Of a stretch of 64,000 nucleotides of DNA, positions 12,476-23,176 are shown one piece after another (the first letter of the stretch is position 1; every line of letters begins with the position of its first letter). The notes under the pieces were generated by a model that was not told where the DNA came from, did not search any database, and saw nothing but the letters and a program-made list of their open reading frames with translations. This DNA is from Cunninghamella blakesleeana. Taxonomy: Eukaryota; Mucoromycota; Mucoromycetes; Mucorales; Cunninghamellaceae. The DNA lies in contig JAFCIZ010000002.1 of assembly GCA_017871115.1 (NCBI GenBank), forward strand, positions 2,501,501 to 2,565,500, read 5' to 3'. The position numbers were made by a program, and so were the translations under genes.

Positions 12476-12776
12476 ATGGTAATAAAATTAAACTAATCAG
12501 CATAGGAACAAATTATAAAAGATGAAAAAACGAATGGGTTACATGGACAGATACATGGATGGATGAATAAAATGAACGAACAAATGAATAATATGGATGG
12601 ATGGATGGATGGATGGATGGATAAACGAACGAGTACAATTTTATTGAAAACTTAATTTTTATTATTATTAAAAAAATTAGCCTTTCGTTAAGTTACAAAA
12701 GAACAAGGCCTACTTCAAGCGTTACCAAGTCAAGTATCGTAGAAGAAGAGGTAAATATATAATTTTACATTGGATA

Positions 12777-12807
<31 letters not shown>

Positions 12808-13844
12808 AAGGAAAAGGAAAAAAAAAAGAAAGAAAATAGTATGATGATTTGCAAAGTATAGTTCATGTGACAGCAGGCTACTACCTGCTTGGATGATTCT
12901 TAGTCTTTTTCGCCCCTATCTGATTATTTTCTCTTTTCTTTTTCTTTATATATACATATTTAAAAAATAAGATTGATGAATAACTATATATTTACCTTTT
13001 ATTTTTTATTATTTATTGCTATTGTTATATTATTATAATAGAGGGTAAGACCGACTACTATGCTCGTAAGAGACTCGTTGTCCAAGCCAAGAACAAGTAT
13101 AACTCACCTAAATACAGATTAGTTGTCCGTTTCACCAACAAGGACATTATTTGTCAAATCATTTATGCCAAACTCCAAGGTGATTTCGTTTTATCCGCTG
13201 CTTATGCTCACGAATTACCTCGTTATGGTATCAAGGGTGGTTTAACTAACTGGGCTGCTGCTTATGCTACTGGTTTATTATTAGCTCGTCGTACTTTAAC
13301 CAAGTTAGGTCTTGCCGATAAGTACGAAGGTGTTTCTGAACCTGATGGTGCTATTGTTATGACTGAAGCTAACGAAGAAGGTCCTCGTCCTTTCAAGGCC
13401 TTCTTAGATGTTGGTTTAGCTCGTACCTCCACTGGTGCTCGTGTCTTTGGTGCTATGAAGGGTGCCTCCGATGGTGGTATCTTCATTCCTCATTCCGGTA
13501 CTCGTTTCCCTGGTTACGATATCGAAACCAAGACCAACGATGATGAATTATTACGTAACTACATCTTTGGTGTTCACGTTGCCGAATATATGGAATACTT
13601 GGAAGAAGAAGATGAAGAACGTTACAAGAAACACTTTGCTGGTTTCATCAAGGCTGGCATCACCTCTGATGCTTTAGAAGATATGTACACCGAAGCTCAT
13701 GAAGCTATCCGTGCTGATCCTTCTCCCAAACCCTCTGAAAAGAAGAAGGTTACTCAACACTACCGTCGTCCTAAGGCTCTTAACAAGAAACAACGTGATG
13801 CTAAGATTGCTGATAAGAAGGCTGCCTTTGAAAAGACTCAATAA
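12476..13844 (+). CDS. RPL5: 60S ribosomal protein L5 (uL18)
   Basis: Cytosolic large-subunit protein that binds 5S rRNA, forms the 5S RNP with RPL11 and joins the central protuberance. Exons 12476-12478, 12681-12750, 13042-13844 give 291 aa. The first coding exon is only the ATG; the next begins [16 protein letters not shown]. Highly conserved segments are [64 protein letters not shown] and [15 protein letters not shown]. Length matches yeast and human L5 (about 297 aa). The exons stand out from the neighbours by higher GC and biased codons (GGT, GCT, AAG), as expected for strong expression. Intron 1 carries a (ATGG)n repeat; intron 2 hosts a box C/D snoRNA. Confidence 0.98.
12593..12621. 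repeat. (ATGG)n microsatellite in RPL5 intron 1
   Basis: About seven uninterrupted copies of a 4-bp unit inside the first intron of RPL5, preceded by looser GGAT/GAAT copies from about 12570. Confidence 0.9.
12832..12931 (+). ncRNA. Intronic box C/D snoRNA, snR60/U80-like
   Basis: About 100 nt inside RPL5 intron 2. A perfect 7-bp terminal stem GAAAATA (12832-12838) / TATTTTC (12925-12931) brackets box C ATGATGA (12841-12847) and box D CTGA (12920-12923). Directly upstream of box D lies TTTCGCCCCTAT, complementary to the conserved large-subunit rRNA sequence ATAGGGGCGAAA. A second guide, GTATAGTTCAT (12857-12867 or so), can pair over 11 positions including two G:U with GTGAACTATGC of the large-subunit rRNA; it precedes a D'-like GTGA (12867-12870). 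A 6-bp hairpin AGCAGG/CCTGCT (12872-12889) and a C'-like GGATGAT follow. From memory, yeast snR60 and human U80 carry these same two guides (sites Am817 and Gm908 in yeast numbering). It is probably released by debranching and trimming of the intron. Confidence 0.9.
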
Positions 13845-14558
13845 AATGTATAATTTTTATATAATTTAACTTTATTTAATAAAGAATAACTGTATTACCC
13901 TCTCACTATCATCATTGACCTTTTTTATTATTATTATTATTTATTTGTTTATTTATTTTTATTTAAAAAAGGAAATAAAAATGAAAAATATCATTCGGAA
14001 GTAATATTTTTTTTTTAATGCATCTATTATTGATTTTCCCATAAATAAGCTTTTATATTATTATTTTTTTAACTTGGCAGCATAATATGATTTATTTAAT
14101 ATGCAGATCAATATACAAGTGTTTATAATAATTATTATTTTCGGGCAACACATTCAATATAATATATATACACGCGTTTTTCATACATATTATTATTTTG
14201 TTCTCCTTATATATAAAAAGGTAGAAATGAGTAGCACAAATCCAGCTTTCTATCTTGATCTATGAACCCTTAACGTCAAAACGAATGCTTTTTTTGTATT
14301 TAAATAGTAATTTTACCTTATATTTTATTTTTACTTTTCTAGGGGAATCCAATAAAAAGTTACGAATTGACATATAGAGTAGCCACTTTTTTTTCTCTCT
14401 CTCTCTCTCTCTCTCTCGTATTTTAAATAAGTAAAATAGAAAAAATTCATTACGAATCTTTTTTTTTTTTACTCCCTCTTTCTCTCTCTCTCTCTCACTC
14501 TCACTCTAGCATCATTATCATATTTTTTTTTTCTTACTTTCTCCTCTTCTTCTTCATC

Positions 14559-14582
14559 ATGGGTGTTATAGATCGACATTAA
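14559..14582 (+). promoter_or_regulatory. Short upstream ORF before the PAS-kinase-like gene
   Basis: ATG GGT GTT ATA GAT CGA CAT TAA encodes seven residues in a CATCATGGG context after a CT-rich tract. Its stop lies inside the left arm of the hairpin 14570-14641. If the transcript starts in the CT-rich tract, it could limit translation of the kinase ORF at 14992. Transcript start is not known. Confidence 0.35.
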
Positions 14583-14641
14583 TAAATGAAGCATAAGAAA
14601 ATAGAAAATAAAAAATGTATCTCATTTATTAATGTTGATCT
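14570..14641 (+). repeat. 20-bp inverted repeat / stable hairpin
   Basis: The arms are GATCGACATTAATAAATGA (14571-14589) and TCATTTATTAATGTTGATC (14622-14640), with one more A-T pair outside. As + strand RNA the stem is continuous, with a single G:U wobble, and encloses a 32-nt A-rich loop. On the - strand the wobble becomes an A:C mismatch, so + strand RNA is the better folder. Confidence 0.85.
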
Positions 14642-14991
14642 TTTTAATGGTTATTACAAAATATTAATATTATTATTAGTATTGGTTGATGCATAGATTA
14701 TTATAATTTTTATTATTTCATATTATAATAAATAGTTTATTGTTGTTAAAAAATAAAAAAAACAAAATAGTTATTTATGAAAAAAAAGGGAGTGAAGATT
14801 AAAAATAAATGAGGGGCAGATGATTGAAAAAGTGTGCTTTACCCCCAAGTGGATTCACCGTGGCCATATTAGGAAATCCTTGTCTAAAAAAAATCATTTT
14901 AAAAAACCGCATTTTTTTATTTTTTCAACTCTTTTCCTTTCCTTTTTTTTTTTTAATATTAAAAAAAAGCACTTTTATTTATTTAATAATC

Positions 14992-16276
14992 ATGATGAAT
15001 CAACATAATACTATAGCTATTCATCCTTTAGAACCACAACCTATGATGAAAACCAATACTGATGTCAATCCTATTCAAAATAAAAGTACCATTCTTCCTG
15101 AAACAACGTCTACTAAACTTTTACGTGGCTATTCTCTTCCACCTACATTTTATGCAAAATACATAATTGGCCAAGAACTTGGAAGTGGAGGATTTGGTTT
15201 TGTTTTATCGGTTACTGAACGGGCTACAGGATTAGAACGTGCCATAAAATTCATTTATAAAAATAAAGTGCCACCTTCTGCTTGGATCACTCATCACGGC
15301 CAAAGATTACCAATCGAAATTTATGTCTTAAAATATATTCAACATGATAATATTGTCAATTATATTGAAAGTTTTGAAGATGATACCTATTTTTATTTAG
15401 TTATGGAATTACATGGATCGCAATGGAATCAACCTATTAGTAAGAGCGACAACAATGATAATACAACTACAACTACCCTTCAACACATACCTAGTTTATC
15501 ACATACCGGATCTGAATCTTCTGCTTCATCTTCCGATGATGATGATGAAATTATATCTGAACAACATAATAATACTTCTATTAATATAAGTCGACGTGGA
15601 TCTTGTGATTTATTTGAATGTATTGAACAACATCGTAGTTTTGAAGAACCTTTAGCTAAACATATTTTCCGTCAAATTGTTGAATGTATAGCCTTTTTAG
15701 ACAAACAAGGGATTTGCCACAGAGACATTAAGGATGAAAATATTGTGATTGATCATAATTATCAGGTAAAGTGAAAATAAAAATACTATAAAAAAAAAAA
15801 AATAGAGAGAGAGGTAGATAGTGTGTGTATGTGTATGTTGGATATGGAATAAAAACTACCATTTTACTCATGATCATTCTTGTATCCTTTTTTTTTATTT
15901 TTAATAGGTCAAGTTAATTGATTTTGGATCAGCTATTACATTACCAAGACATTTTAATAAAGAAGATTCTACAATTGTTTTACATCGTAAATTCTATGGT
16001 ACCATTGCTTTTGCTTCTCCTGAAATTTTACGAATGGAGCCTTACCGAGCGGAAAGCGCAGAAGTATGGTCTTTGGGTGTTTTATTATATACTTTAGTAT
16101 TTGGGGAAGTCCCATTTAGTAACCCTCGTATGGCATTAAATGCTCTTTTCCATCCTCCAACTAAAAAAACAGCTTCCAAGAAATTATTAAATTTAATTGC
16201 TTGTTTACTTGAAAAGAATCCTCATCGTCGTCCAACCATTCATCAAATATTAACCCACCCTTGGTTAAAACAATAA
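14992..16276 (+). CDS. PAS-kinase-like Ser/Thr protein kinase lacking a PAS domain
   Basis: Exons 14992-15765 and 15908-16276 give 380 aa. The kinase domain begins near residue 58 with GQELGSGGFGFVLSV, the ATP lysine is in RAIKFIYKNK, the catalytic loop is HRDIKDENIV, the metal site is IDFGSA, and the activation segment ends in FYGTIAFASPEIL; then WSLGVLLYTLVFGEVPF. These phrases match the PASK/Psk1-Psk2 kinase group, which also shares VMELHGS...DLFECIEQH in the hinge. Two odd points: no PAS domain precedes the kinase (only ~57 disordered residues), and about 55-60 extra residues rich in Asn/Thr/Ser with an acidic run (SSASSSDDDDEI) and an RRGS site are inserted in the hinge between HGSQW and DLFECI. 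Family role: nutrient-sensing control of glycogen and translation; whether this applies here is inference. The chosen start follows a T-rich leader; an upstream in-frame ATG at 14824 reads through low-complexity sequence. Confidence 0.88.
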
Positions 16277-17610
16277 GGTTTATTATTATAATTCTACCTC
16301 CTTTCATTCCTCATAATTTTTTTATTTTATATTTAATTTTTTATTCTTATGATTATACCTTTTTTATTGTTACTATTTTAAAAAACTATATACACAATCC
16401 CATACAATATTACAATATTATTATAATTTCCTTTTTTATTTTTCTTTTAGCATATTTACAAACCCTTCATGTTTTATTTATTTTCTATTCTATTGCTTGC
16501 AGTAGAATAGAAATAATCCATTTTCATTTAATTATTATGTTTTTTTTTTTTACATTTCTATTAATTATTGCATATGTTATTTTTCACTATTTACTATTTT
16601 TATTATACTTTTTTTTTTCTTTTATTATTATTTCAATATTAATATTAATACCATCATTATATATATATATATATATTATGAATATATATTTTATTATTTT
16701 TTAATTTTTTTAAATATCATCTCACTTCCACCCTTTTATTTCACTTTATTTTTAAAAAAAATATACATAACTAACTAAATAACTAACTAAACAACTAATT
16801 AATAATTATTATTCATCTAATAATAAAAATAAAAAAAGTTTAATCATGATATAAAAATAAAATCTTTATTGGATTTCTTTCTTTTAATTATAATAAATTG
16901 AATACATAGAAATATAATATATATAAAGTTTGATATTAATTTATTAACTAAAACTTACTCCGATACGTAAGGAGTGTTTTTCTATGATCTAGCAACCACA
17001 TATACATGTTTTTTTTTTTTTTTTCATTCTTTTCTTTCTATATGATTTTTTTAATTCTTCAAATATATGAGTGTAACCAACTGATAAAAAAAAGTTCTTT
17101 TTTCTATTTTTTATATTTTTTATTATTTGATTTTTTTGATAAATGAAGTGATAAATATAGTTGGTACGACTTGATTGTGCAGACGGTCATTTAAATTTTT
17201 GTTGTCGTGAATTAAAAATTAAAAAAAATACATATTTTTTATTATTATTAAAAAAATATTAATTACAAGTTAAAATGATATTCTTTCATAAAAAAAAAAG
17301 GGAAAAGAAAAAATAATGTTGGTATGAGATTAATAATAATAAAGTAATGTAGCATAAAATAAAAATAAAAAATAAAAAAAAAATAAATAAAGGGTATGGC
17401 TAAAAAAAAAAAAAAAAGAGAGGAAGTAGGGAAAAACTGTACAATATGGTAATAAATAAGTAGGACAATAAAATTAATCTTATCTATCCATTTTTTTTTT
17501 TTTGTTGGTCAAGTTGAAGAGATGATTGATTGATTAAATGATGATAATAATAATACTAAAAAAATGATGAATGTTTATATTTATATGTATAAAAAAAGAA
17601 TAATCTTTTT
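16277..17610. other. Convergent intergenic spacer
   Basis: About 1.3 kb of T- and A-rich DNA between convergent 3' ends. The long open frame right after the kinase stop is almost entirely Ile/Phe/Tyr/Leu and is an artefact of AT composition. No RNA gene or motif recognised. Confidence 0.5.
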
Positions 17611-18007
17611 TTAAGTACAAATCTCTTGTGTTGAAGAGAAAACCGATTGATGAGTAGTAGTGGTAGTGGTGGCATCATTTTGACCACGATCATCTTCTTG
17701 TTCTTGTTCTTGCTCTTTCATAGCTCGTTCTCTTAACATACGTTCCATATCTTTTCTCCATTGAGATTTCATTGTCAATAATTCTACCATATCACTATAT
17801 GTTAATTTAGCTATTTCTTGTGCAGTACGATCTGTAAATGAAAACAAAATAAAATATTAATATCACTAAATTATTCATTATATTTATAAATATATATCCA
17901 TTTATCTATTTCTTCTTCATCTATCAATTTTCTTGTTTACCATAATCTTCATTTGCAAATGTATTTGCAATAATGACATCACAAGAGAATTGTACACGCT
18001 TTGACAT
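17611..18007 (-). CDS. Small protein with RVxF (PP1-docking) motif
   Basis: Exons 18007-17941 and 17831-17611 give 95 aa. The N-terminus MSKRVQFSCDVI contains KRVQF, which fits the RVxF consensus for docking to protein phosphatase 1. After it come ANTFANEDYDRTAQEIAKLT and YSDMVELLTMKSQWRKDMER, predicted amphipathic helices, and an acidic Gln/Glu and Thr-rich tail. The intron after codon 22 is standard (GTAAAC...CAG). A role as a phosphatase-binding regulator is inferred from the motif alone, which is short and can occur by chance; its position at residue 4, with a basic residue before it, favours it. It is divergent from the SUN-domain gene. Confidence 0.65.
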
Positions 18008-18934
18008 TGTTAAATATTTAAATATATATATATATATAAACTCGTTCTACTTTTATAAAAATAATAAATATTCAAAAGTGAAGAATAATCAAAAAGGAAG
18101 AAAGAAAGAAAAAGAGAGAGAGAGAAAAAAAAAGTAATTTAAAATAAATAATAAATTTATAGCCTTGGCTTTTTCCGCGGTTGCCTTTTATGGACTCCGG
18201 TTTTTTTTTTTTTTCAAAGCTTTTTGGGTTTCTGGCTTCACGTTTCTCTTGTTTTAAATAAACCTATTTAAAGTCTATATATATCATTACGATAAAATTA
18301 TATCATTATAATTATTTCATAAATGAATGATCATTTATAATAAAATTATTATTAAATTATCTTTATAAAATGATTGTTATAAGTAATAATAATGATAATT
18401 AAGAAAAAGGATAATAATAAAAAGGTGAATTATAAAAATAAATAATCAAAAAGTTCGAGAACCCAAAAATAAAAAAGATATTAAAAAAAGATTGATATAT
18501 ATTTATATATATATAAAAAATGATGATTTGTGTTACAGCTAAAAAAAGAAGTAGGTGGTAATTGACTGGGGAAAATAGGTGCTTTTTTATCGCCTCGGGC
18601 GTTTTTACTATATAAAAATAACACCATCGAACATAGATAATCGGTGTCTTAAAAAAATAAAATAAAAACATGACTTCATTATTCAATTTCATCATACTGC
18701 ATGTTTAAAAATCAATGTTTATATATGGACTACGGGAATCCTTACGTTCAAAGAAAAAATATAAAAATAAAAAGTATGATATGTATATTTTAGGATATAA
18801 TGAGGCGTGTGTATAGTTTAACTCACGTGAGCTAAACTTCAACCAACCAGAGCATTTTGTTTATTTATTTATTTATTACGTATTATTGAAAAATAAATTG
18901 GTATAAATATCAAATTTAACAATTAAATATATGG

Positions 18935-18967
<33 letters not shown>

Positions 18968-19385
18968 ATTTATATGTACAATATAACATAATATAATATT
19001 ATGATAGTTATCATGTATATATAAATATAAAATTATCAATAATGAATCTATATTTATTTTTGGTTATATTATTATTATTATTATTTTAATATAAATAGAA
19101 AAAGTAAAAGGTTGAAATGAAAATAATTTTCATTGTTTAAAAAATGCACAGGCGCCAAAAAAAAGTGCGGAATTTAAATTTTTAATTTTTTTTTTTTTGA
19201 TATGGTGTTTTGTTTTTTTTTTTCTTTGTTCTCTCCTCTTGTTTTTTGGAAAGAAAAAATATATTGCCCTTTCATTTTTATTTTTTCTTCCTTTTATTAT
19301 ACCCAAAAAATATACATATACATACATATATATAATTAAACTTAATAAAAGAAAAAATCAAGAAAATAATATTAATAATTAAATC
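18008..19385. promoter_or_regulatory. Divergent promoter region (RVxF gene / SUN gene)
   Basis: About 1.4 kb. It contains a 24-bp near-palindrome around CACGTG (18815-18838), the 12-mer ACCAACCAGAGC at 18842-18853, a (CA)n/(TA)n tract near 18935-18967 and a relatively GC-rich patch near 18165-18245 close to the small gene. No further gene is supported. Confidence 0.4.
18815..18838. promoter_or_regulatory. 24-bp near-palindrome centred on CACGTG
   Basis: AGTTTAACTCAC / GTGAGCTAAACT: 11 of 12 base pairs are symmetric. The core TCACGTGA is a classic E-box for bHLH factors such as Cbf1, Pho4 or USF types. It lies about 550 bp before the SUN gene and 810 bp before the RVxF gene. Confidence 0.6.
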
Positions 19386-22130
19386 ATGTCTGATTATACT
19401 TCATATAAATCACCAAGAAGAAATAGCCCTTTTTCTACACCTTTAAGAAACTTACCTCCTCCTGAAGGATCCATTCGTGATACGACTGTTAATATAGCTA
19501 CCGCCTTTTCTAATGCAAATGAATATACTTTTAAAAAACCAAACTCCCCCTATCGTTCTTTATCATCCACCAATGTATATATATCTCCACGTCCAAAAAG
19601 AACTACTACGTATTTATCACAACAACGATCATTAGATGAACCTGATTTTTTTGGTAGGTAAATTATAAACATAAAAATAAAGAAATAGTAAAAAAAAAAA
19701 AAAAACAGTTTATATTTAACAAATAAATTAATAACGCTTATTCTTAAACACACACACACATATATATATTATGTATATACTATAGCTAGATCAAAAACTA
19801 TGGATATACTTGAAAAAAATGATTCTATTTTAAACAATATATTAAATGATAATCAAGAAAATGAAGACGACGACGACGACGACGATTCTAACCCATTTGA
19901 AGAAGAAGAAAATCTTGCCAACCATCCTGAAGAAGAAGAAAGAAGAAGATCTTTTATTCAACGCCATGCTTCCTTAACTGAACGTAGCCAACGTACCAAT
20001 TCTTTTCAATCCTTTATATCAGATCAAAACCCTTTTTTATATCATGATAATGCTAATGGACAACAGCAACAACAGCAAGATGAAATATTTTATGATTCGG
20101 CATCGTTTAAAGATAGATCTAATATTACCCAATCACCTAGAATTCATAATAGTAACATATTATCACCTCATCTAGCATCACCAGTATCACCTTTATCACC
20201 CTCTCACCATTATCATACCAATAACAGGGCAACAAGAATAACAACCACAAAGAAAAAGGATAACAACAGCAACAACAATAATAATAATAAAAAGATATTG
20301 ACATTAGCTTGGGAACTTATTAAAAATGCACTGGATTCCATTTTTGAATTTTTCATGTTTTGGATATTTATGATATTTTGGCTGATCAAAGAAATAGCTG
20401 TTGTGTTTTTCACTTTTTTATTTATGGTTATTTCTACTTTTTTGATCAACCCTCTGGTTTATTTACTTCAAGCGTTAGGATTTCAACAGGTACAACCTTT
20501 AACTTGGTCCTATGTAGAATCTATTCCCAGCCATCGTTTAGTGGGAACCATTTTGGTATGGGTATTTGTTTTGCTACTTGCTGTCGGGAATCTTTCTTTA
20601 GCTGAAAAAAAAAATATCGTTTGGTATCCATTCTCCTCCTCACACCACTTTCCTTTATCTATGAAACAATGGTTTCATGATTTTTCTTTTTCATCACCTT
20701 TTTCAAAACCAACAATAACAAAAACTTACGATTCATCATGGAATAGTAATAATAATAATGATCAAGCTCTTTTAAAAAGGTTTGCTACTCTTGAAAAATC
20801 AGTGAACCAACTTATACAACAAGTTAATCAGCATGATAATGCTAATGATCATAAAGTCAATTCTGTCACCTATCACTTAAAACAGCTTCAACAGCAATTG
20901 TCTCATTTATCTTCTTCGCATAATGAAAAATTAGATAGTAGCTTAAATGAACAAATGGATAAAGTAGAGAAATATATTTCTTCTGTTACATCAGATTATC
21001 AAAATAAATTAAATCAATGGGAAAAAAAAATAGAAGATACAATTGAAAAAAATAATTTAAAACAACAAGATCATGAACAACATGGTTTATACACAACTAC
21101 TGGAAAAATTTCACCTGAACTGTTGGATGCTTTACATAAAATCTTTGTTCCTAAATCAGATTATGACTTAAATTTCTCTCAACTATTACAGCACAACCAA
21201 CCTATTATGGAAAGGTATGTTCAAGGTATGATGGATAATTGGATCAATGATCAAATGCGTGATGGAAAATTGGTTACTAAAGAAGATTTAATGGAAAGTG
21301 TTATTCATCAATTAATGGGTACTTGGAAACCTTTCCATGATTCTTCTATATCTCTAAATGATAACGATGTGGATGATGATAATAAAAAAATAGGATCAAC
21401 TTACCTCACCAAGGAAGCTTTAGCTGTCATTCGTGGATTAATCGATACATCATTACAACATTACCATCAGGATGTATTAAATTTACCAGATTATGCATTA
21501 GGGACACGTGGAGGACGAATATTGCCAGGCCATACCTCACAAACATATATTAAAGGTGCTAAAGGAATGATATCAAAATGGTGGTTAAAACGAACTAGAC
21601 CTCAACCTTCTCCATTATTAGCCATTACCCCTGATTCTTATGTAGGACATTGTTGGCCAATGGATGGGGATCAAGGTTCTTTAGGCATTCATTTAGCAGA
21701 ACCTATCTTCATTACAAGTATGACTATTGAATACCCAAGCCATAATCTTTTAAATCATAAAATGTCGAGTGCTCCTAAAGAAGTCGAATTATGGGGTTTA
21801 AAACGTATTCAACCTACTTTTTTAAAAAAGGATAAACAAAAAATGAAAACTTATGATCTTTTAAAGAAATTATCATTAGCATCATCACAACAGCAAAAAG
21901 AGCAATATGAAAAATTGGAACAACATAAAGATGATACAACGAACGCTATTTATCTGGGTTCTTTTACTTATGATATTAAATCTTCTTCTTCTTCTATACA
22001 AACATTTACTTTGGACCAACATCAAGATATTCTTTTTGAAGGTGCAGTCTTAAGAATCTTATCTAATTGGGGAAATAAGGATCACACATGTTTATACCGC
22101 ATACGTATTCATGGTAACCTTGCTAACTAA
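19386..22130 (+). CDS. SUN-domain protein (Sad1/UNC-84), inner nuclear membrane
   Basis: Component of a LINC complex linking nuclear envelope and cytoskeleton. Exons 19386-19653 and 19786-22130 give 870 aa; only the donor at 19654 keeps the frame. Order of parts: Ser/Pro-rich nucleoplasmic N-terminus with acidic runs (EDDDDDDDSNPFEEEE); hydrophobic segments around residues ~270-320 (FFMFWIFMIFWLI, VVFFTFLFMVISTFLINPL) and ~335-360 (LVGTILVWVFVLLLAVGNL); a coiled-coil/lumenal stalk rich in Gln and Leu; and a C-terminal SUN domain of ~190 residues. SUN landmarks: DYALGTRGGRILPGHTS, VGHCWPMDGDQGSLGI, SAPKEVELWGL, AVLRILSNWGNKDHTCLYR. More than one transmembrane segment is seen, and the SUN domain is terminal, as in fungal Sad1. 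A long acidic/Asn tract precedes the membrane region. Confidence 0.95.
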
Positions 22131-22615
22131 ATAATTATATAGGTTATCATAATACATTTCCATCGTTGCATTTTTATTTTTATTATTGTTTTATTTAATT
22201 GTATTTTTATTTTTTATTTTTTTTATATACTACTATTTACATCTTTTATATATTTGTTAGAATAAAACATTATAAAAAAAGATTTTACTAATAAAAACGT
22301 CATTATTATTATTACTTTATTGTGTTTTATTGGATGTCGTTTATTTAACATATTTTCAGAAAACACATCACAAAATTTCAGAAAACATATCACAAAAATT
22401 AAAGATGTATAATTATTTGTTTATTATAAAAATAAAAAAGAGCGTAGTAAAACTATATTTTTTTTCAAATTCATCCGTGAATATCAAGCTACATCATGTA
22501 TAACAATCATTTGTTTCTGGATATCATTTAACATTCACCATTAATCAATAAAAAGTACAAATAAAGAATACTATCTATTTTACATACAAGTACTAACAAA
22601 AAATGCAAGGTGACA

Positions 22616-22655
<40 letters not shown>

Positions 22656-23176
22656 CATATGCTTGATACATTCAAGAGAATGTTTTTTATAATTATACTT
22701 TTTTTTCTTAAAACATTTAATTAATAACCAAAAATGCTTTTTTTCTATTATTGAAAATATTAAACAAAGTATTTATATTTATTTATATGTAATATGAAAA
22801 AATAATTATAAAATAAAAATAAAAATATAAAATGGCTATCGCAATAAGTTATATATATAATAAAAATAAAAATAATAAAAAACAGTATTCCTTCATATGT
22901 ATATAAAATTAAAATAAAAAAAGAATGTTTTTTTATGAATAGTTGTTTTTTTTGTTTTTTTTTTTTTTTGATGTTATAGTTGTTGCATGATAGTGTTTTT
23001 TTCTTTCTTATTCATTCTTTTTTTTAAAAAAAAAATGTTTAAGTTGATGAAATGTAAATAAAGATATTTCTAATAATGCAAAATAAAAAAATAGATGGTG
23101 TATAAAATGATAAAAAAAGAAAAGAGAATGAGGAATACAAAATAATAAAAAGGGAGAAAGAAAAAGGAAATAATAT
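22131..23176. other. Convergent intergenic spacer
   Basis: About 1.05 kb between the 3' ends of the SUN gene and NOG1. It holds a 22-bp tandem direct repeat (22355-22398) and a long (AT)n tract near 22619-22651. No gene seen. Confidence 0.5.
22355..22398. repeat. Two tandem copies of a 22-bp unit
   Basis: TTCAGAAAACACATCACAAA and its follow-up copy TTCAGAAAACATATCACAAA start 22 bp apart and differ by two bases across the unit. They lie between convergent genes; no function is suggested. Confidence 0.8.

Larger units (their letters stand above)
13845..14991. other. Intergenic and probable 5' UTR of the PAS-kinase-like gene
   Basis: About 1.15 kb between RPL5 and the next kinase, both on +. 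It holds CT-dinucleotide tracts at about 14395-14417 and 14481-14504, which are common in fungal core promoters, a 20-bp hairpin and a short upstream ORF, each listed separately. No other gene is seen. Confidence 0.5.

Noticed and set aside
13262..13486. Antisense open frame in RPL5
   Set aside because: Mirror of the strongly codon-biased RPL5 exon.
14824..14991. Upstream in-frame extension of the PAS-kinase-like protein
   Set aside because: It codes for poly-Lys/Phe low-complexity sequence from T and A runs; the MMNQHN start right after the T-rich leader is preferred.
16261..16704. 147-residue open frame directly after the PAS-kinase-like gene
   Set aside because: Nearly only Ile, Phe, Tyr and Leu from AT-rich sequence; no start context or homology pattern.
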